DNA of 8,363 bases from Gammaproteobacteria bacterium. Lineage in GTDB: Bacteria > Pseudomonadota > Gammaproteobacteria > Steroidobacterales > JABDKV01. Every line of letters starts with the position of its first letter. Within the stretch, counting starts at the first letter, position 1. Below, in pieces: positions 1 to 7,296 of this stretch. The position numbers were made by a program, and so were the translations under genes. The notes beneath the pieces are model-generated. The model was not told the DNA's origin and made no database searches. It saw only the letters and a program-made list of their open reading frames with translations. The stretch spans positions 1 through 8,363 of the forward strand of contig JAOTXR010000069.1 of NCBI GenBank assembly GCA_029862285.1, read 5' to 3'.

Positions 1-281
1 CCAAACTGGCCGGCGAGCGTAGCGAGACGACTCCCACCCGCTTCGTCTTCTACAGGGGCGAGGAGGACCTGCGCGCGATATACCGGGGTCATCAGAAAGG
101 CGGCGGCGACCGCGGCGGCAGTCGTCAATAGTGCAACGAACAAAACTATCCATCGCTGGCGAATAACGACACGCCACAAATCGACAAGATCGAATTCACG
201 GGCCGAAGCACCAGCCCCCTGATACGTCCGGGTCACCAGGTCATCGGGCCGCTGATCGCTGGGGTTGTGTTGCTGAATCAA
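1..281 (-). CDS. Wzz-type chain-length determinant / polysaccharide co-polymerase, N-terminal part (cut by left edge)
   Basis: Reading leftward, the frame gives about 93 residues before the window ends. A polar N-terminus of about 28 residues leads into EFDLVDLWRVVIRQRW (about 29-44), a single hydrophobic helix (about 45-64), then MTPVYRAQVLLAP and a small-residue stretch ending LAGQF. This layout, a short cytosolic tail with a 'DLxxLWRVV' segment, TM1, then 'PVYRA.. LLAP' entering the periplasm, is typical of the Wzz/PCP family, which sets polymer length in Wzy-dependent polysaccharide assembly in the inner membrane. An in-frame TAG lies 14 codons upstream of the chosen start. The start is uncertain: TTG at 281 gives the longest product and GTG at 236 is the alternative, and neither has a good Shine-Dalgarno sequence. 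The second TM and any C-terminal kinase domain lie outside the window, so PCP-1 versus PCP-2 cannot be decided. Base use resembles the neighbouring genes. Confidence 0.8.
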   Translation of the reverse strand, partial: MIQQHNPSDQRPDDLVTRTYQGAGASAREFDLVDLWRVVIRQRWIVLFVALLTTAAAVAAAFLMTPVYRAQVLLAPVEDEAGGSRLATLAGQF

Positions 282-328
282 TAAAGTGCCGGCCAGTTGC
301 CCCGGGGGAAGAGATCCAGGCTAAGTGC

Positions 329-349
329 CCGGATATGTTATGAATCCGG
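329..349. repeat. Inverted repeat near the predicted wzz-like start of transcription
   Basis: Perfect 6-bp arms CCGGAT and ATCCGG are separated by a 9-bp AT-rich centre (ATGTTATGA). The repeat sits just downstream of the predicted minus-strand -10 element, so it overlaps the expected transcription start of the wzz-like gene. It could be an operator or a weak 5'-UTR hairpin. No second copy was noticed in the window and no T-run follows, so a terminator is unlikely. The structure is visible in the sequence; any role is inference. Confidence 0.4.
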
Positions 350-351
350 CA

Positions 352-380
352 ATTGTATGAAGCTGACAGTTGGGACGCAA
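352..380 (-). promoter_or_regulatory. Candidate sigma70 promoter for the wzz-like gene
   Basis: On the minus strand, TTGCGT (375-380) is followed after 17 bp by TACAAT (352-357). The -10 matches the consensus at 5 of 6 positions and the -35 at 3 of 6, with ideal spacing. Transcription would begin near 345, giving a leader of about 65 nt before the TTG at 281. It is back to back with the tRNA promoter, with 16 bp between the two -35 boxes. This is a pattern match only. Confidence 0.4.
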
Positions 381-396
381 TAGAGGAGCCGGGGGT

Positions 397-426
397 TTGA
401 CCGTGGCGTCACCCGGCCCTTAGAAT
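397..426 (+). promoter_or_regulatory. Candidate sigma70 promoter for tRNA-Val
   Basis: TTGACC (397-402) and TAGAAT (421-426) are separated by 18 bp, each matching the consensus at 5 of 6 positions. Initiation would fall near 433, leaving a 5' leader of about 19 nt to be removed by RNase P before the mature tRNA starts at 452. Near-consensus boxes directly upstream of a stable RNA gene make this the best-supported promoter in the window. Confidence 0.6.
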
Positions 427-451
427 CGTGACCTCTCAGAGATGCCGGAAC

Positions 452-526
452 GGGCGATTAGCTCAGCGGGAGAGCGCTGCCTTCACACGGCAGAGGTCAC
501 TGGTTCAATCCCAGTATCGCCCACCA
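452..526 (+). tRNA. tRNA-Val, anticodon CAC
   Basis: The cloverleaf is complete. The acceptor GGGCGAT (452-458) pairs perfectly with ATCGCCC (516-522). The D stem is GCTC/GAGC (461-464, 472-475) and the anticodon stem is CTGCC/GGCAG (477-481, 489-493) around loop TTCACAC. The anticodon CAC is at 484-486 and reads the valine codon GUG. A 5-nt variable loop follows, then the T stem ACTGG/CCAGT with loop TTCAATC. The discriminator A is at 523 and CCA is encoded at 524-526. Its 3' end is 2 nt from the stop codon of the convergent uxs gene, so its transcript must run into the uxs coding region unless processed or terminated there; no terminator is visible. The isotype comes from reading the anticodon by eye. 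Confidence 0.95.
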
Positions 527-528
527 CC

Positions 529-1497
529 TCAGTCCGGGGCAGCTTCCCGCATCAACCCGTCGAAATACTCAATAGTCCGGGCCAGCCCGTCTTCCAACGC
601 GGTACTCGGTTCCCAGCCCAAGGCCTCCTTGGCGAGTGCGATATCCGGGCGTCGCCGGCGTGGATCGTCACTGGGCAAAGGCTCATAACACACGCGGGAC
701 TTCGATCCGGTCATCTCGATGACCATTTCTGCAAGTCTGCCAATCGAAAATTCTCCGGGATTGCCGATATTGACCGGACCGGTGAAATCGTCGTCGGTTA
801 TTTCCATCAACCGGACACAGGCGTCGATCAGATCCTCAACGTAACAGAATGCCCGTGTCTGTGTGCCATCGCCGAATATAGTCAGGTCTTCGTTGCGCAA
901 TGCCTGGCAAATAAAATTTGAGACCACCCGCCCGTCATCGGGATGCATGCGTGGCCCATAAGTATTGAATATCCGCGCCACTTTTATTCGCAGGCGATGC
1001 TGGCGATGGTAATCGAAAAAAAGCGTTTCAGCACAACGCTTGCCCTCGTCGTAGCACGAGCGATGACCGACCGGGTTGACGTGCCCCCAGTAATCTTCCG
1101 ACTGCGGATGAACCTCAGGATCGCCATAAACTTCGCTGGTCGACGCCTGGAATATTTTTGCGCCCAGTCGCTTCGCCAGGCCCAGCATGTTGATCGCGCC
1201 ATGCACATTGGTCTTCGTCGTCTGAACCGGGTCATGCTGGTAGTGGATCGGCGACGCCGGACACGCAAGGTTATAGATTTCCTGTACTTCGACATATAGC
1301 GGGAAGGTAACGTCGTGGCGCACGATTTCGAAATAGGGATCGTCCAACAGATGCAGAATGTTTTTCTTGCGCCCGGTAAAGAAATTGTCGACGCAAATAA
1401 CCTCGTGGCCATTGCGCAACAACCGCTCACAGAGAAATGAGCCAAGGAAGCCTGCCCCGCCGGTTACCAGGACGCGTTTTCTTACCAGGTCTTTCAT
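529..1497 (-). CDS. uxs: UDP-glucuronate decarboxylase (UDP-xylose synthase), SDR family
   Basis: A 322-residue extended short-chain dehydrogenase expected to convert UDP-glucuronate to UDP-xylose, using a bound NAD+ in an oxidation, decarboxylation and reduction cycle in the cytosol. The Rossmann motif GGAGFLG is at 13-19, the TSEVYG block at 120-125 (Thr120, Glu122), and the catalytic Tyr149 and Lys153 lie in SCYDEGKR. The segments [12 protein letters not shown] before the active site and [21 protein letters not shown] after it are hallmarks of UXS rather than dTDP-glucose dehydratase, and the basic RRRRPDI (280-286) is also usual for the family. There is no membrane anchor, unlike many eukaryotic forms. 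ATG 1497 is preceded by GGAAAGAGC, giving a usable ribosome site. It lies 40 nt after wcaJ. Its substrate is the product of ugd in the same cluster. UDP-glucuronate 4-epimerase or another SDR is less likely given these motifs. Confidence 0.9.
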   Translation of the reverse strand: MKDLVRKRVLVTGGAGFLGSFLCERLLRNGHEVICVDNFFTGRKKNILHLLDDPYFEIVRHDVTFPLYVEVQEIYNLACPASPIHYQHDPVQTTKTNVHGAINMLGLAKRLGAKIFQASTSEVYGDPEVHPQSEDYWGHVNPVGHRSCYDEGKRCAETLFFDYHRQHRLRIKVARIFNTYGPRMHPDDGRVVSNFICQALRNEDLTIFGDGTQTRAFCYVEDLIDACVRLMEITDDDFTGPVNIGNPGEFSIGRLAEMVIEMTGSKSRVCYEPLPSDDPRRRRPDIALAKEALGWEPSTALEDGLARTIEYFDGLMREAAPD

Positions 1498-1509
1498 GCT
1501 CTTTCCGTC

Positions 1510-1524
1510 CGGCTGCGGCAGCCG
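1510..1524. repeat. Short GC hairpin between wcaJ and uxs
   Basis: The arms CGGCTG and CAGCCG form a perfect 6-bp stem with a 3-nt loop in the 40-nt gap between the wcaJ stop and the uxs start, just 5' of the uxs ribosome-binding site in the mRNA. No U-run follows, so it is not a classical intrinsic terminator. It may stabilise or separate the two parts of the message. The fold is visible; the role is inference. Confidence 0.4.
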
Positions 1525-1537
1525 ATTTCCGCGTTAT

Positions 1538-2992
1538 TCAATGCGCGTTCTCGTGCATGAAACCTTTGAAGATCGTCATGATGATGATGCGCAGATCGAA
1601 CCACAACGACCAGTTTTCTATGTAATAGAGATCAAACTCGATCCGGCGCTGCATCTTTTCCAGTGTATCGGTCGGGCCGCGCAATCCGTTGACCTGCGCC
1701 CACCCGGTAATTCCGGGCTTCACTTTGTGCCGCTGCATATAGGAGTCGATCTGGTCCATGAAGTACTTGTTCAGCTGAATCGGGTGTGGCCGTGGACCTA
1801 CCAGTGACATCTTGCCCTGAAAGACGTTGAACAACTGAGGTAACTCATCGAGGCTGCTGCGCCTGAGGAATGCCCCGACCCGGGTAATCCGGTCATCGCC
1901 ACGTACCGCTTGCCTGAAAGTCTCATCCCGCTCTTTCCCGACCCGCATAGTGCGAAACTTGTAGACGCGTATCGCCTTGCCGTCCCAGCCGTGTCGCATC
2001 TGTTTAAACAACACCGGTCCGGGCGAGTTGATACGTATCGCAATTGCAATTACCGCCAACACCGGGCTCAACAACACCAATGCCGCCACTGCGATGAAGC
2101 GCTCCGCGACTTCCTTGACGAAGCGATTGAAACCCCGCATTGGCGAAGTATTTAGCGATATGACCGGCAAGCCCATGATCTCGGTAGCCGGCTGGTTCAT
2201 CAGTCGTGCTTCGGCAAGATCCGGAATTAATCGCTGTGCGACCGTACTGTGCCGCAACAGGTGGCGAATGTGTTCGACATCGTCCACTGTCTGCGTACGT
2301 CGACCACTCAGTGGCAAACAGATCCAAACTTCGTCAAAGATCTTTTTTTCCAGTAAACCCGGCAGCTTGTCATAGCCACCGAGCACATTCACGCCCTGTA
2401 CAGTTTCGCCATGCAGCGATTCGTCAGTATCCAACGCGCAAAGGACATCTATGCCTATCCAGTTGGCCGCATCCTGCAGCCGACGCATGACTTCGGTGCC
2501 CCACACGCCTGCACCGACGATAACTACGCGTTTATGGTTCCAACCGCGCGCACGCGCCCGGCGTAATATTAGCGTGGCGCCAAGGCGTGAAAGCAACAGC
2601 ATTCCGAGGCCAACCACCCCCCAGTACAACAACCACAATCTGGAAAATTGTGCGCCCACATCAAAGACGAACGCCAGCAATATCATGATGACCATGACGC
2701 TGAGCCAGCCGATCAGGATTGTCCGTAGCTGATCAAACAGGCTGCGACCCCGCCAGGATCGGTAAACGCCGGCCTGCGAATAGACAATTCGGGTGAGCAG
2801 GACACCGAGTAATACGGCCACCTGATACTTGGTGGGGATCTGAAATGTGCCAAAGACCAGCAAGTACCCGGCCACTGCCGCAACTGTCACCGCCAGCAGG
2901 TCGGTCACCGCATACAGCACGCCGACAGCGGTCGAGTATTCGACCAGGTTCAGGCTACGGCGTCTTGGCTTGACTTCAGATGCGACATTCAT
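1538..2992 (-). CDS. wcaJ: Undecaprenyl-phosphate hexose-1-phosphate transferase (WcaJ-like initiating enzyme)
   Basis: A 484-residue polyprenyl phosphate sugar-1-phosphate transferase that starts repeat-unit assembly by moving a sugar phosphate, probably glucose-1-P from UDP-glucose, to undecaprenyl phosphate at the inner membrane. About four N-terminal hydrophobic helices (about 22-48, 57-71, 92-111, 118-135) precede a Rossmann-like domain (VVIVGAGVWG, 156-165). A further hydrophobic segment (about 298-320) leads into the catalytic domain, with KFRTMR (345-350), the Asp-Glu pair in SSLDELPQ (379-386), MSLVGPRP (395-402) and KPGITGWAQVNG (425-436). Length and C-terminal motifs match E. coli WcaJ closely. 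ATG 2992 is preferred over an in-frame TTG at 3037 because a plausible promoter would start transcription near 3040, leaving the TTG almost leaderless; neither start has a good Shine-Dalgarno sequence. Glucose specificity rests on family resemblance; galactose is possible. Confidence 0.9.
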   Translation of the reverse strand: MNVASEVKPRRRSLNLVEYSTAVGVLYAVTDLLAVTVAAVAGYLLVFGTFQIPTKYQVAVLLGVLLTRIVYSQAGVYRSWRGRSLFDQLRTILIGWLSVMVIMILLAFVFDVGAQFSRLWLLYWGVVGLGMLLLSRLGATLILRRARARGWNHKRVVIVGAGVWGTEVMRRLQDAANWIGIDVLCALDTDESLHGETVQGVNVLGGYDKLPGLLEKKIFDEVWICLPLSGRRTQTVDDVEHIRHLLRHSTVAQRLIPDLAEARLMNQPATEIMGLPVISLNTSPMRGFNRFVKEVAERFIAVAALVLLSPVLAVIAIAIRINSPGPVLFKQMRHGWDGKAIRVYKFRTMRVGKERDETFRQAVRGDDRITRVGAFLRRSSLDELPQLFNVFQGKMSLVGPRPHPIQLNKYFMDQIDSYMQRHKVKPGITGWAQVNGLRGPTDTLEKMQRRIEFDLYYIENWSLWFDLRIIIMTIFKGFMHENAH

Positions 2993-3046
2993 GGTTTGTG
3001 GGACAGCTTGCGGAGCAAAAATGCTGGGAGTCCCCAAAGTGCCGAG

Positions 3047-3075
3047 ATTCTACCGTCATGGGCGCCGCGTCTCCA
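3047..3075 (-). promoter_or_regulatory. Possible internal promoter before wcaJ
   Basis: In the gap after manB, minus-strand TGGAGA (3070-3075) and TAGAAT (3047-3052) are 17 bp apart. The -10 is good (5 of 6) and the -35 is moderate (4 of 6). Initiation near 3040 would give a leader of about 48 nt to the wcaJ ATG. This is one of the larger gaps in the cluster, so a secondary promoter is reasonable but unproven. Confidence 0.3.
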
Positions 3076-3097
3076 CCAACAGGGCCCCGAATAGAGG

Positions 3098-4456
3098 CTA
3101 GGAGTCCAGCATTTCCAGCAGTTCCGCTGTTTTTGCCTCCATCAAGGCCCGGTCGCCCTTACTCTCCACGTTCAGCCGCACCAGCGGCTCGGTGTTGGAT
3201 GACCGCAGATTAAAGCGCCAGTCGGCAAATTCCAGGCTGATCCCGTCAGTGAGATCCTCGCTCAGCGCATCGGGACGGTATTTCTCGCGCACCCGCGCTA
3301 TCGTTGCCGGCGGATCGGCCAGACGGCGGTTGATTTCGCCACTGGCCGGGTAGCGGGCAATACGCTCCGCCACCATTGCTGACAACGGCCGGCCTTCCTC
3401 GCTCATCATCTGAGCGATGAGCAGCCACGGAATCATGCCGCTATCGCAATAGGCAAAGTCACGAAAATAGTGATGGGCGCTCATTTCACCACCATAAACT
3501 GCATCGACTTCGCGCATCTTTTCCTTTATAAACGAGTGGCCGGACTTGCTCTGCACCGTTTTTCCACCCAGCTCGGCAACAATATCGATCGTGTTCCACA
3601 CCAATCGTGGATCATGCACGATTGCGCTGCCCTTTCCGGCCGCGCGCGACAGAAAGCTCGCCGCCAGTAATCCGACGATGTAATAGCCTTCGATGAACTG
3701 TCCTTTTTCATCAAAGAGAAAACACCTGTCGTAGTCACCGTCCCAGGCAACGCCCAGATCCGCACCGGCATCCAGCACCGCTTCGGCTGTGGCATTGCGG
3801 TTCTCCGGCAACAAAGGGTTGGGAATGCCGTTGGGAAAGGTGCCATCCGGTTCGTGGTGGACTTTAATAAATTCTAGCGGCAGATGCGGCTCCAGTAGAT
3901 CGACGATTTTTCCTGCCCCACCGTTGCCCGCGTTAACCACGACGCGCAACGGACGCAAGCGGTTGCGATCGACGTAACGCCACAAATGCTCTACGTACGC
4001 GGAGGCGGTATCGAGATCACTGCGTTTTCCCGTGTCTTTCGGATCGGTGAAGTTGCCACGTTCTGCGATCCGGCGAATATCCTGCAAACCGGTATCTGCA
4101 CTGATTGGACGACTTTGCTCTCGAACAAACTTGAGGCCGTTGTAATCGGCCGGATTATGGCTGGCGGTAATCATGATGCCGCCATCCATGTTTTCATGAA
4201 ATGTAGCGAAATAGACTTCTTCGGTACCGCATAATCCGATGTCATAGACATCCGCGCCGCCCTCGGCCAGTGCCCTGGCAAGTACTTCGCTGAATAACCT
4301 GCTCGACTCACGCACATCGTGGCCGATAACCACGCGTTTGGGGTCGAGAAACTCCACATAAGCCCGACCAATCCGATAAACCACGTCTTCGTTGAGTTCA
4401 TTGGGAATCTGGCCACGAACATCGTAGGCCTTGAAACAGGTCAAAGCTTCGGTCAT
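3098..4456 (-). CDS. manB: Phosphomannomutase (ManB/CpsG type)
   Basis: A 452-residue alpha-D-phosphohexomutase that converts mannose-6-phosphate to mannose-1-phosphate for GDP-mannose synthesis in the cytosol. All four family signatures are intact: the phosphoserine loop TASHNP (97-102, Ser99), the Mg2+ loop DGDYDR (239-244), the sugar-specificity loop GEMSAHHYF (323-331) and the phosphate-binding RSSNTEP (418-424). The N-terminus ([11 protein letters not shown]) and the segment [16 protein letters not shown] closely follow enterobacterial CpsG/ManB, and the length is nearly the same as that family's ~456 residues. ATG 4456 lies 2 nt after the manC stop, with AAGGAG (4462-4467) overlapping the end of manC, so translation is probably coupled to manC. 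Phosphoglucomutase activity, as in AlgC-like relatives, may be present as well but cannot be read from the sequence. Confidence 0.95.
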   Translation of the reverse strand: MTEALTCFKAYDVRGQIPNELNEDVVYRIGRAYVEFLDPKRVVIGHDVRESSRLFSEVLARALAEGGADVYDIGLCGTEEVYFATFHENMDGGIMITASHNPADYNGLKFVREQSRPISADTGLQDIRRIAERGNFTDPKDTGKRSDLDTASAYVEHLWRYVDRNRLRPLRVVVNAGNGGAGKIVDLLEPHLPLEFIKVHHEPDGTFPNGIPNPLLPENRNATAEAVLDAGADLGVAWDGDYDRCFLFDEKGQFIEGYYIVGLLAASFLSRAAGKGSAIVHDPRLVWNTIDIVAELGGKTVQSKSGHSFIKEKMREVDAVYGGEMSAHHYFRDFAYCDSGMIPWLLIAQMMSEEGRPLSAMVAERIARYPASGEINRRLADPPATIARVREKYRPDALSEDLTDGISLEFADWRFNLRSSNTEPLVRLNVESKGDRALMEAKTAELLEMLDS

Positions 4457-4458
4457 TA

Positions 4459-5883
4459 CTACTCCTTGCCGGTACGTCCGTAAGTATCTTCCAGCCGAAC
4501 GATGTCGTCTTCATCGATCGAACTGCCAGTCTGAATCTCGATTACTTCAAGCGGCGTGTCACCGGAATTTCGAATTCGGTGCCGGCTGCCAACCGGGATG
4601 TAGGTCGATTGATTCTCCAGTAACTCGAACACTTCTTCATCGCAGGTGATCTCGGCTTTGCCACGCACGACTACCCAATGTTCGGCACGATAATTGTGTA
4701 GCTGTAGCGACTGTGACCCGCCGGGTGCTATTAGCAGTCGATTCACGCGATAACGTTCGCCGGCACCGATGCCATCGACCGAACCCCACGGCCGAAAAAC
4801 CTCGCGGTGCAACTGTATCTCACGGCGTTTGTCGCGACCCAGCTGCTCGACAATCTGCTTGACTTCGTGCACGCGGCTGCGCGGCGCCACCAGCACGGCG
4901 TCTGCGGTCTCAACAACGATGTGATCGCTAACCCCCAATGTCGCGACCAGTCTGTGGCCCGCGTAGACGTAGCAATCGCTGGTCTCGGCGGCACAGACGT
5001 CCCCTATCAGTACATTGCCGTGCTCGTCTGCCTCGTTTGCATCGTACAAGGCAGCCCAGTTGCCGACATCGCTCCAACCGGCATCCAATGGCACCACCGC
5101 GGCGTCGGAAGTCTTTTCCATTACCGCATAGTCAATTGAGTCACTCGGGCTTACTGCAAAACTATCGCGATCCAGGCGCAGGAAGTCGAGGTCCTGGCGC
5201 GCTCTGGAATAGGCCTGCTGACAGGCTGTCAGCATCTCTGGTTGCCAGCGCGCCAGCTCCTTGAGATACCGCGACGCCTTGAACAGGAACATGCCACTGT
5301 TCCAATAGTAATCATCGGCAGCCAGGTATTTCGCAGCCGTTTCCGAATCCGGCTTTTCGACGAACTGCTCAACCTTGAACGCCTGCGCATGTGTCCCGAT
5401 AGCTTCTCCGGTGCGTATGTAGCCATACCCGGTTTCCGGGCGCGTCGGCTGGATACCGAATGTCACCAGTTTGCCCTCCGCAGCCACCGGCACCGCGGTG
5501 CGTATGGTATCGCGCAAAACGGAAGCGTCGGCGATAACATGATCGGCCGGCAACACCAGTAGCAGCGGATCGCCGTGCTCGGCCGCTGCAAGCGCTGCTA
5601 TAGCAACCGCTGGTGCAGTATTACGTGCAACAGGCTCCAACAAGATCGCGCTCGGGATCTTTTCGATTTGTCGCAACTGCTCGGCAACCATGAAACGGTG
5701 TTCGTTGTTGCACACGATAAGGGGGGCCACTGTGTCAGCAATCCCTTCGAGACGCAGGATGGTCTCCTGCAACAGAGTCTGTTCGCCAACCAAAGGCAGC
5801 AGCTGCTTCGGATACTGCTCTCGCGAAAGCGGCCAGAGTCGGGTGCCCGAACCGCCCGACAGCACCACAGGCAAGATATTCAA
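4459..5883 (-). CDS. manC: Mannose-1-phosphate guanylyltransferase / mannose-6-phosphate isomerase (type II)
   Basis: A 474-residue, full-length two-domain protein of the ManC/CpsB/AlgA family. The N-terminal nucleotidyltransferase, which makes GDP-mannose from mannose-1-P and GTP, shows [14 protein letters not shown] (8-21), YPKQLLPL (24-31), LPADHV (111-116) and FVEKP (174-178). The C-terminal cupin (about 360-474) normally isomerises fructose-6-P to mannose-6-P. It has LHNYRAEHW (395-403), IPVGSRHRI (429-437) and a family-typical end with [14 protein letters not shown]. Usual members have H-H-H or H-Y-H where this one has H-N-Y, so a probable metal-ligand histidine is tyrosine here and the isomerase activity is uncertain. 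The start is TTG 5883, supported by the canonical N-terminus [11 protein letters not shown] and by GAGGT (5892-5896) 8 nt upstream. It follows ugd by 71 nt and abuts manB. Confidence 0.95.
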   Translation of the reverse strand: MNILPVVLSGGSGTRLWPLSREQYPKQLLPLVGEQTLLQETILRLEGIADTVAPLIVCNNEHRFMVAEQLRQIEKIPSAILLEPVARNTAPAVAIAALAAAEHGDPLLLVLPADHVIADASVLRDTIRTAVPVAAEGKLVTFGIQPTRPETGYGYIRTGEAIGTHAQAFKVEQFVEKPDSETAAKYLAADDYYWNSGMFLFKASRYLKELARWQPEMLTACQQAYSRARQDLDFLRLDRDSFAVSPSDSIDYAVMEKTSDAAVVPLDAGWSDVGNWAALYDANEADEHGNVLIGDVCAAETSDCYVYAGHRLVATLGVSDHIVVETADAVLVAPRSRVHEVKQIVEQLGRDKRREIQLHREVFRPWGSVDGIGAGERYRVNRLLIAPGGSQSLQLHNYRAEHWVVVRGKAEITCDEEVFELLENQSTYIPVGSRHRIRNSGDTPLEVIEIQTGSSIDEDDIVRLEDTYGRTGKE

Positions 5884-5923
5884 TTTAGGAAACCTCAGTC
5901 ACGGCGCGACCATATCGCGGACT

Positions 5924-5952
5924 ATTGTAGTTTTACGTCGGGTACAAGTCGA
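5924..5952 (-). promoter_or_regulatory. Possible internal promoter before manC
   Basis: The 71-nt gap between ugd and manC holds minus-strand TCGACT (5947-5952) and TACAAT (5924-5929), spaced 17 bp. The -10 matches at 5 of 6 positions and the -35 at 4 of 6. Initiation near 5917 would give a leader of about 34 nt to the TTG start. It is a weak pattern match, but this is an AT-richer patch in an otherwise compact cluster. Confidence 0.3.
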
Positions 5953-5954
5953 CT

Positions 5955-7280
5955 TCAGGCGGGTCGTCCAATGGAGAGATACTGAAAACCCTGCTGGCGC
6001 ACAAAATCCGGATCGTAGAGATTCCTTCCATCCACGATCAGCGGCGTACGCAGTGATTTTTTCAGGTGGGCGAAATTCGGGCTGCGAAATTCAGACCACT
6101 CGGTGACTATTACCAGGGCATCTGCGCCATCCACCGCCGCCTCGGCAGACTCACACAGCTCCATATCGGCGCGGTCACCGTATATTTTTCGGGTCTGCTC
6201 CATCGCAACCGGGTCATAGGCCTGCACCCGTGCACCGTCACGCCACAACGACTCCATCAGCACACGGCTCGTGGCTTCACGCATATCGTCAGTATTGGCT
6301 TTGAATGCCAGTCCCCAGACAGCGATCGTCTTGCCGCGTAACCCACCGTCAAAATATTCATGCAGCTTGCGATACAAGATTGTTTTTTGCCGATCGTTAA
6401 CTGCCTCCACGGCATCGAGAATGGCCGCCTCGTAGCCAACGACGGAGGCGGCGTGAGTTAACGCTTTTACGTCCTTGGGAAAACACGAACCGCCGTATCC
6501 ACAACCCGGATATATATAGTTATAGCCGATACGCGGGTCTGAGCCGATACCGACACGCACTTGTTCGATATCGGCCCCAACACGCTCTGCGAGATTCGCC
6601 AGTTCATTCATAAAACTGATACGCGTGGCCAACATTGCATTCGCAGCATATTTTGTCAGCTCCGCAGAACGCACATCCATGGATATCAGACGGTCATGAT
6701 TACGCGTAAAGGGGTCATAGAGCATCCGCAGGAGTTCGGTGGTCCTGGGATTATCTGTACCGACAACAATGCGATCCGGTTTCATAAAATCGCCGATCGC
6801 CGCACCTTCACGCAAGAATTCCGGGTTGGAAACGACATCGAAATCGACTTCCCTGTTACGCGCTGCCAGCACTTTGGCAATCTCTGCTTTTACCTGGTCA
6901 GCAGTACCGACCGGCACAGTCGATTTGTCGACCACAATCCGATACTCACTCATGTGCTGACCGATGGTGTGCGCAACGGCCAGTACATGCTGCAAATCCG
7001 CTGACCCGTCTTCGTCTGGTGGCGTTCCCACGGCGATAAACTGGAACAGGCCATGGTCGACACCTGCAACGGCATCGGAGCTAAAACTCAACCTCCCCGC
7101 TTCGGCGTTGCGGTGCACGATTTCGGACAAACCCGGCTCGTGTATCGGAATCTGGCCGCCATTGAGCAAGGCTATTTTTTCATCGTCAATATCGATACAC
7201 AGCACGTTGTTGCCGGTATCGGCAAGACAGGCGCCGGTTACCAATCCAACGTAACCGGTCCCGAAGATAGTAATGTTCAT
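5955..7280 (-). CDS. ugd: UDP-glucose 6-dehydrogenase
   Basis: A 441-residue NAD-dependent dehydrogenase that oxidises UDP-glucose twice to UDP-glucuronate in the cytosol. The N-terminal Rossmann motif is GTGYVG (7-12). Other conserved blocks are [10 protein letters not shown] (117-126), [11 protein letters not shown] (151-161), [10 protein letters not shown] (207-216, with Lys210 and Asn214) and the active site [12 protein letters not shown] (259-270) with nucleophile Cys266. The C-terminal domain has [15 protein letters not shown] (321-335) and VDGRNLYDP (416-424). The [12 protein letters not shown] signature favours UDP-glucose over GDP-mannose or UDP-ManNAc dehydrogenase. ATG 7280 is chosen because [12 protein letters not shown] is the usual N-terminus and AAGGA (7291-7295) lies 10 nt upstream; a longer in-frame extension would run back over the upstream gene. 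It follows the export gene by 16 nt, so the two are probably cotranscribed. It feeds UDP-glucuronate to uxs and perhaps directly to the polymer. Confidence 0.95.
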   Translation of the reverse strand: MNITIFGTGYVGLVTGACLADTGNNVLCIDIDDEKIALLNGGQIPIHEPGLSEIVHRNAEAGRLSFSSDAVAGVDHGLFQFIAVGTPPDEDGSADLQHVLAVAHTIGQHMSEYRIVVDKSTVPVGTADQVKAEIAKVLAARNREVDFDVVSNPEFLREGAAIGDFMKPDRIVVGTDNPRTTELLRMLYDPFTRNHDRLISMDVRSAELTKYAANAMLATRISFMNELANLAERVGADIEQVRVGIGSDPRIGYNYIYPGCGYGGSCFPKDVKALTHAASVVGYEAAILDAVEAVNDRQKTILYRKLHEYFDGGLRGKTIAVWGLAFKANTDDMREATSRVLMESLWRDGARVQAYDPVAMEQTRKIYGDRADMELCESAEAAVDGADALVIVTEWSEFRSPNFAHLKKSLRTPLIVDGRNLYDPDFVRQQGFQYLSIGRPA

Positions 7281-7296
7281 GCAATAAGAGTCCTTG

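Noticed and set aside
527..600. Terminator or att-like repeat directly after the tRNA
   Set aside because: The sequence is the coding end of uxs. No stem with a T-run and no second copy of the tRNA 3' end was seen in the window.
442..921. Plus-strand open frame of 159 codons spanning the tRNA
   Set aside because: Its first part is the tRNA read as protein, a well-known artefact, and the rest is antisense to uxs, whose motifs are clear.
2993..3037. Longer wcaJ product starting at TTG 3037
   Set aside because: No ribosome site was seen, and a plausible promoter would place the transcript start almost on this codon. It remains possible, but ATG 2992 is preferred.
3038..3097. Possible terminator between manB and wcaJ
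   Set aside because: Short GC-rich palindromes such as GGGCCC are present, but no stable stem followed by a T-run was found on the minus strand.
6561..7004. Plus-strand open frame of 147 codons
   Set aside because: It is entirely antisense to the conserved core of ugd; no protein family is recognisable and no ribosome site is convincing.
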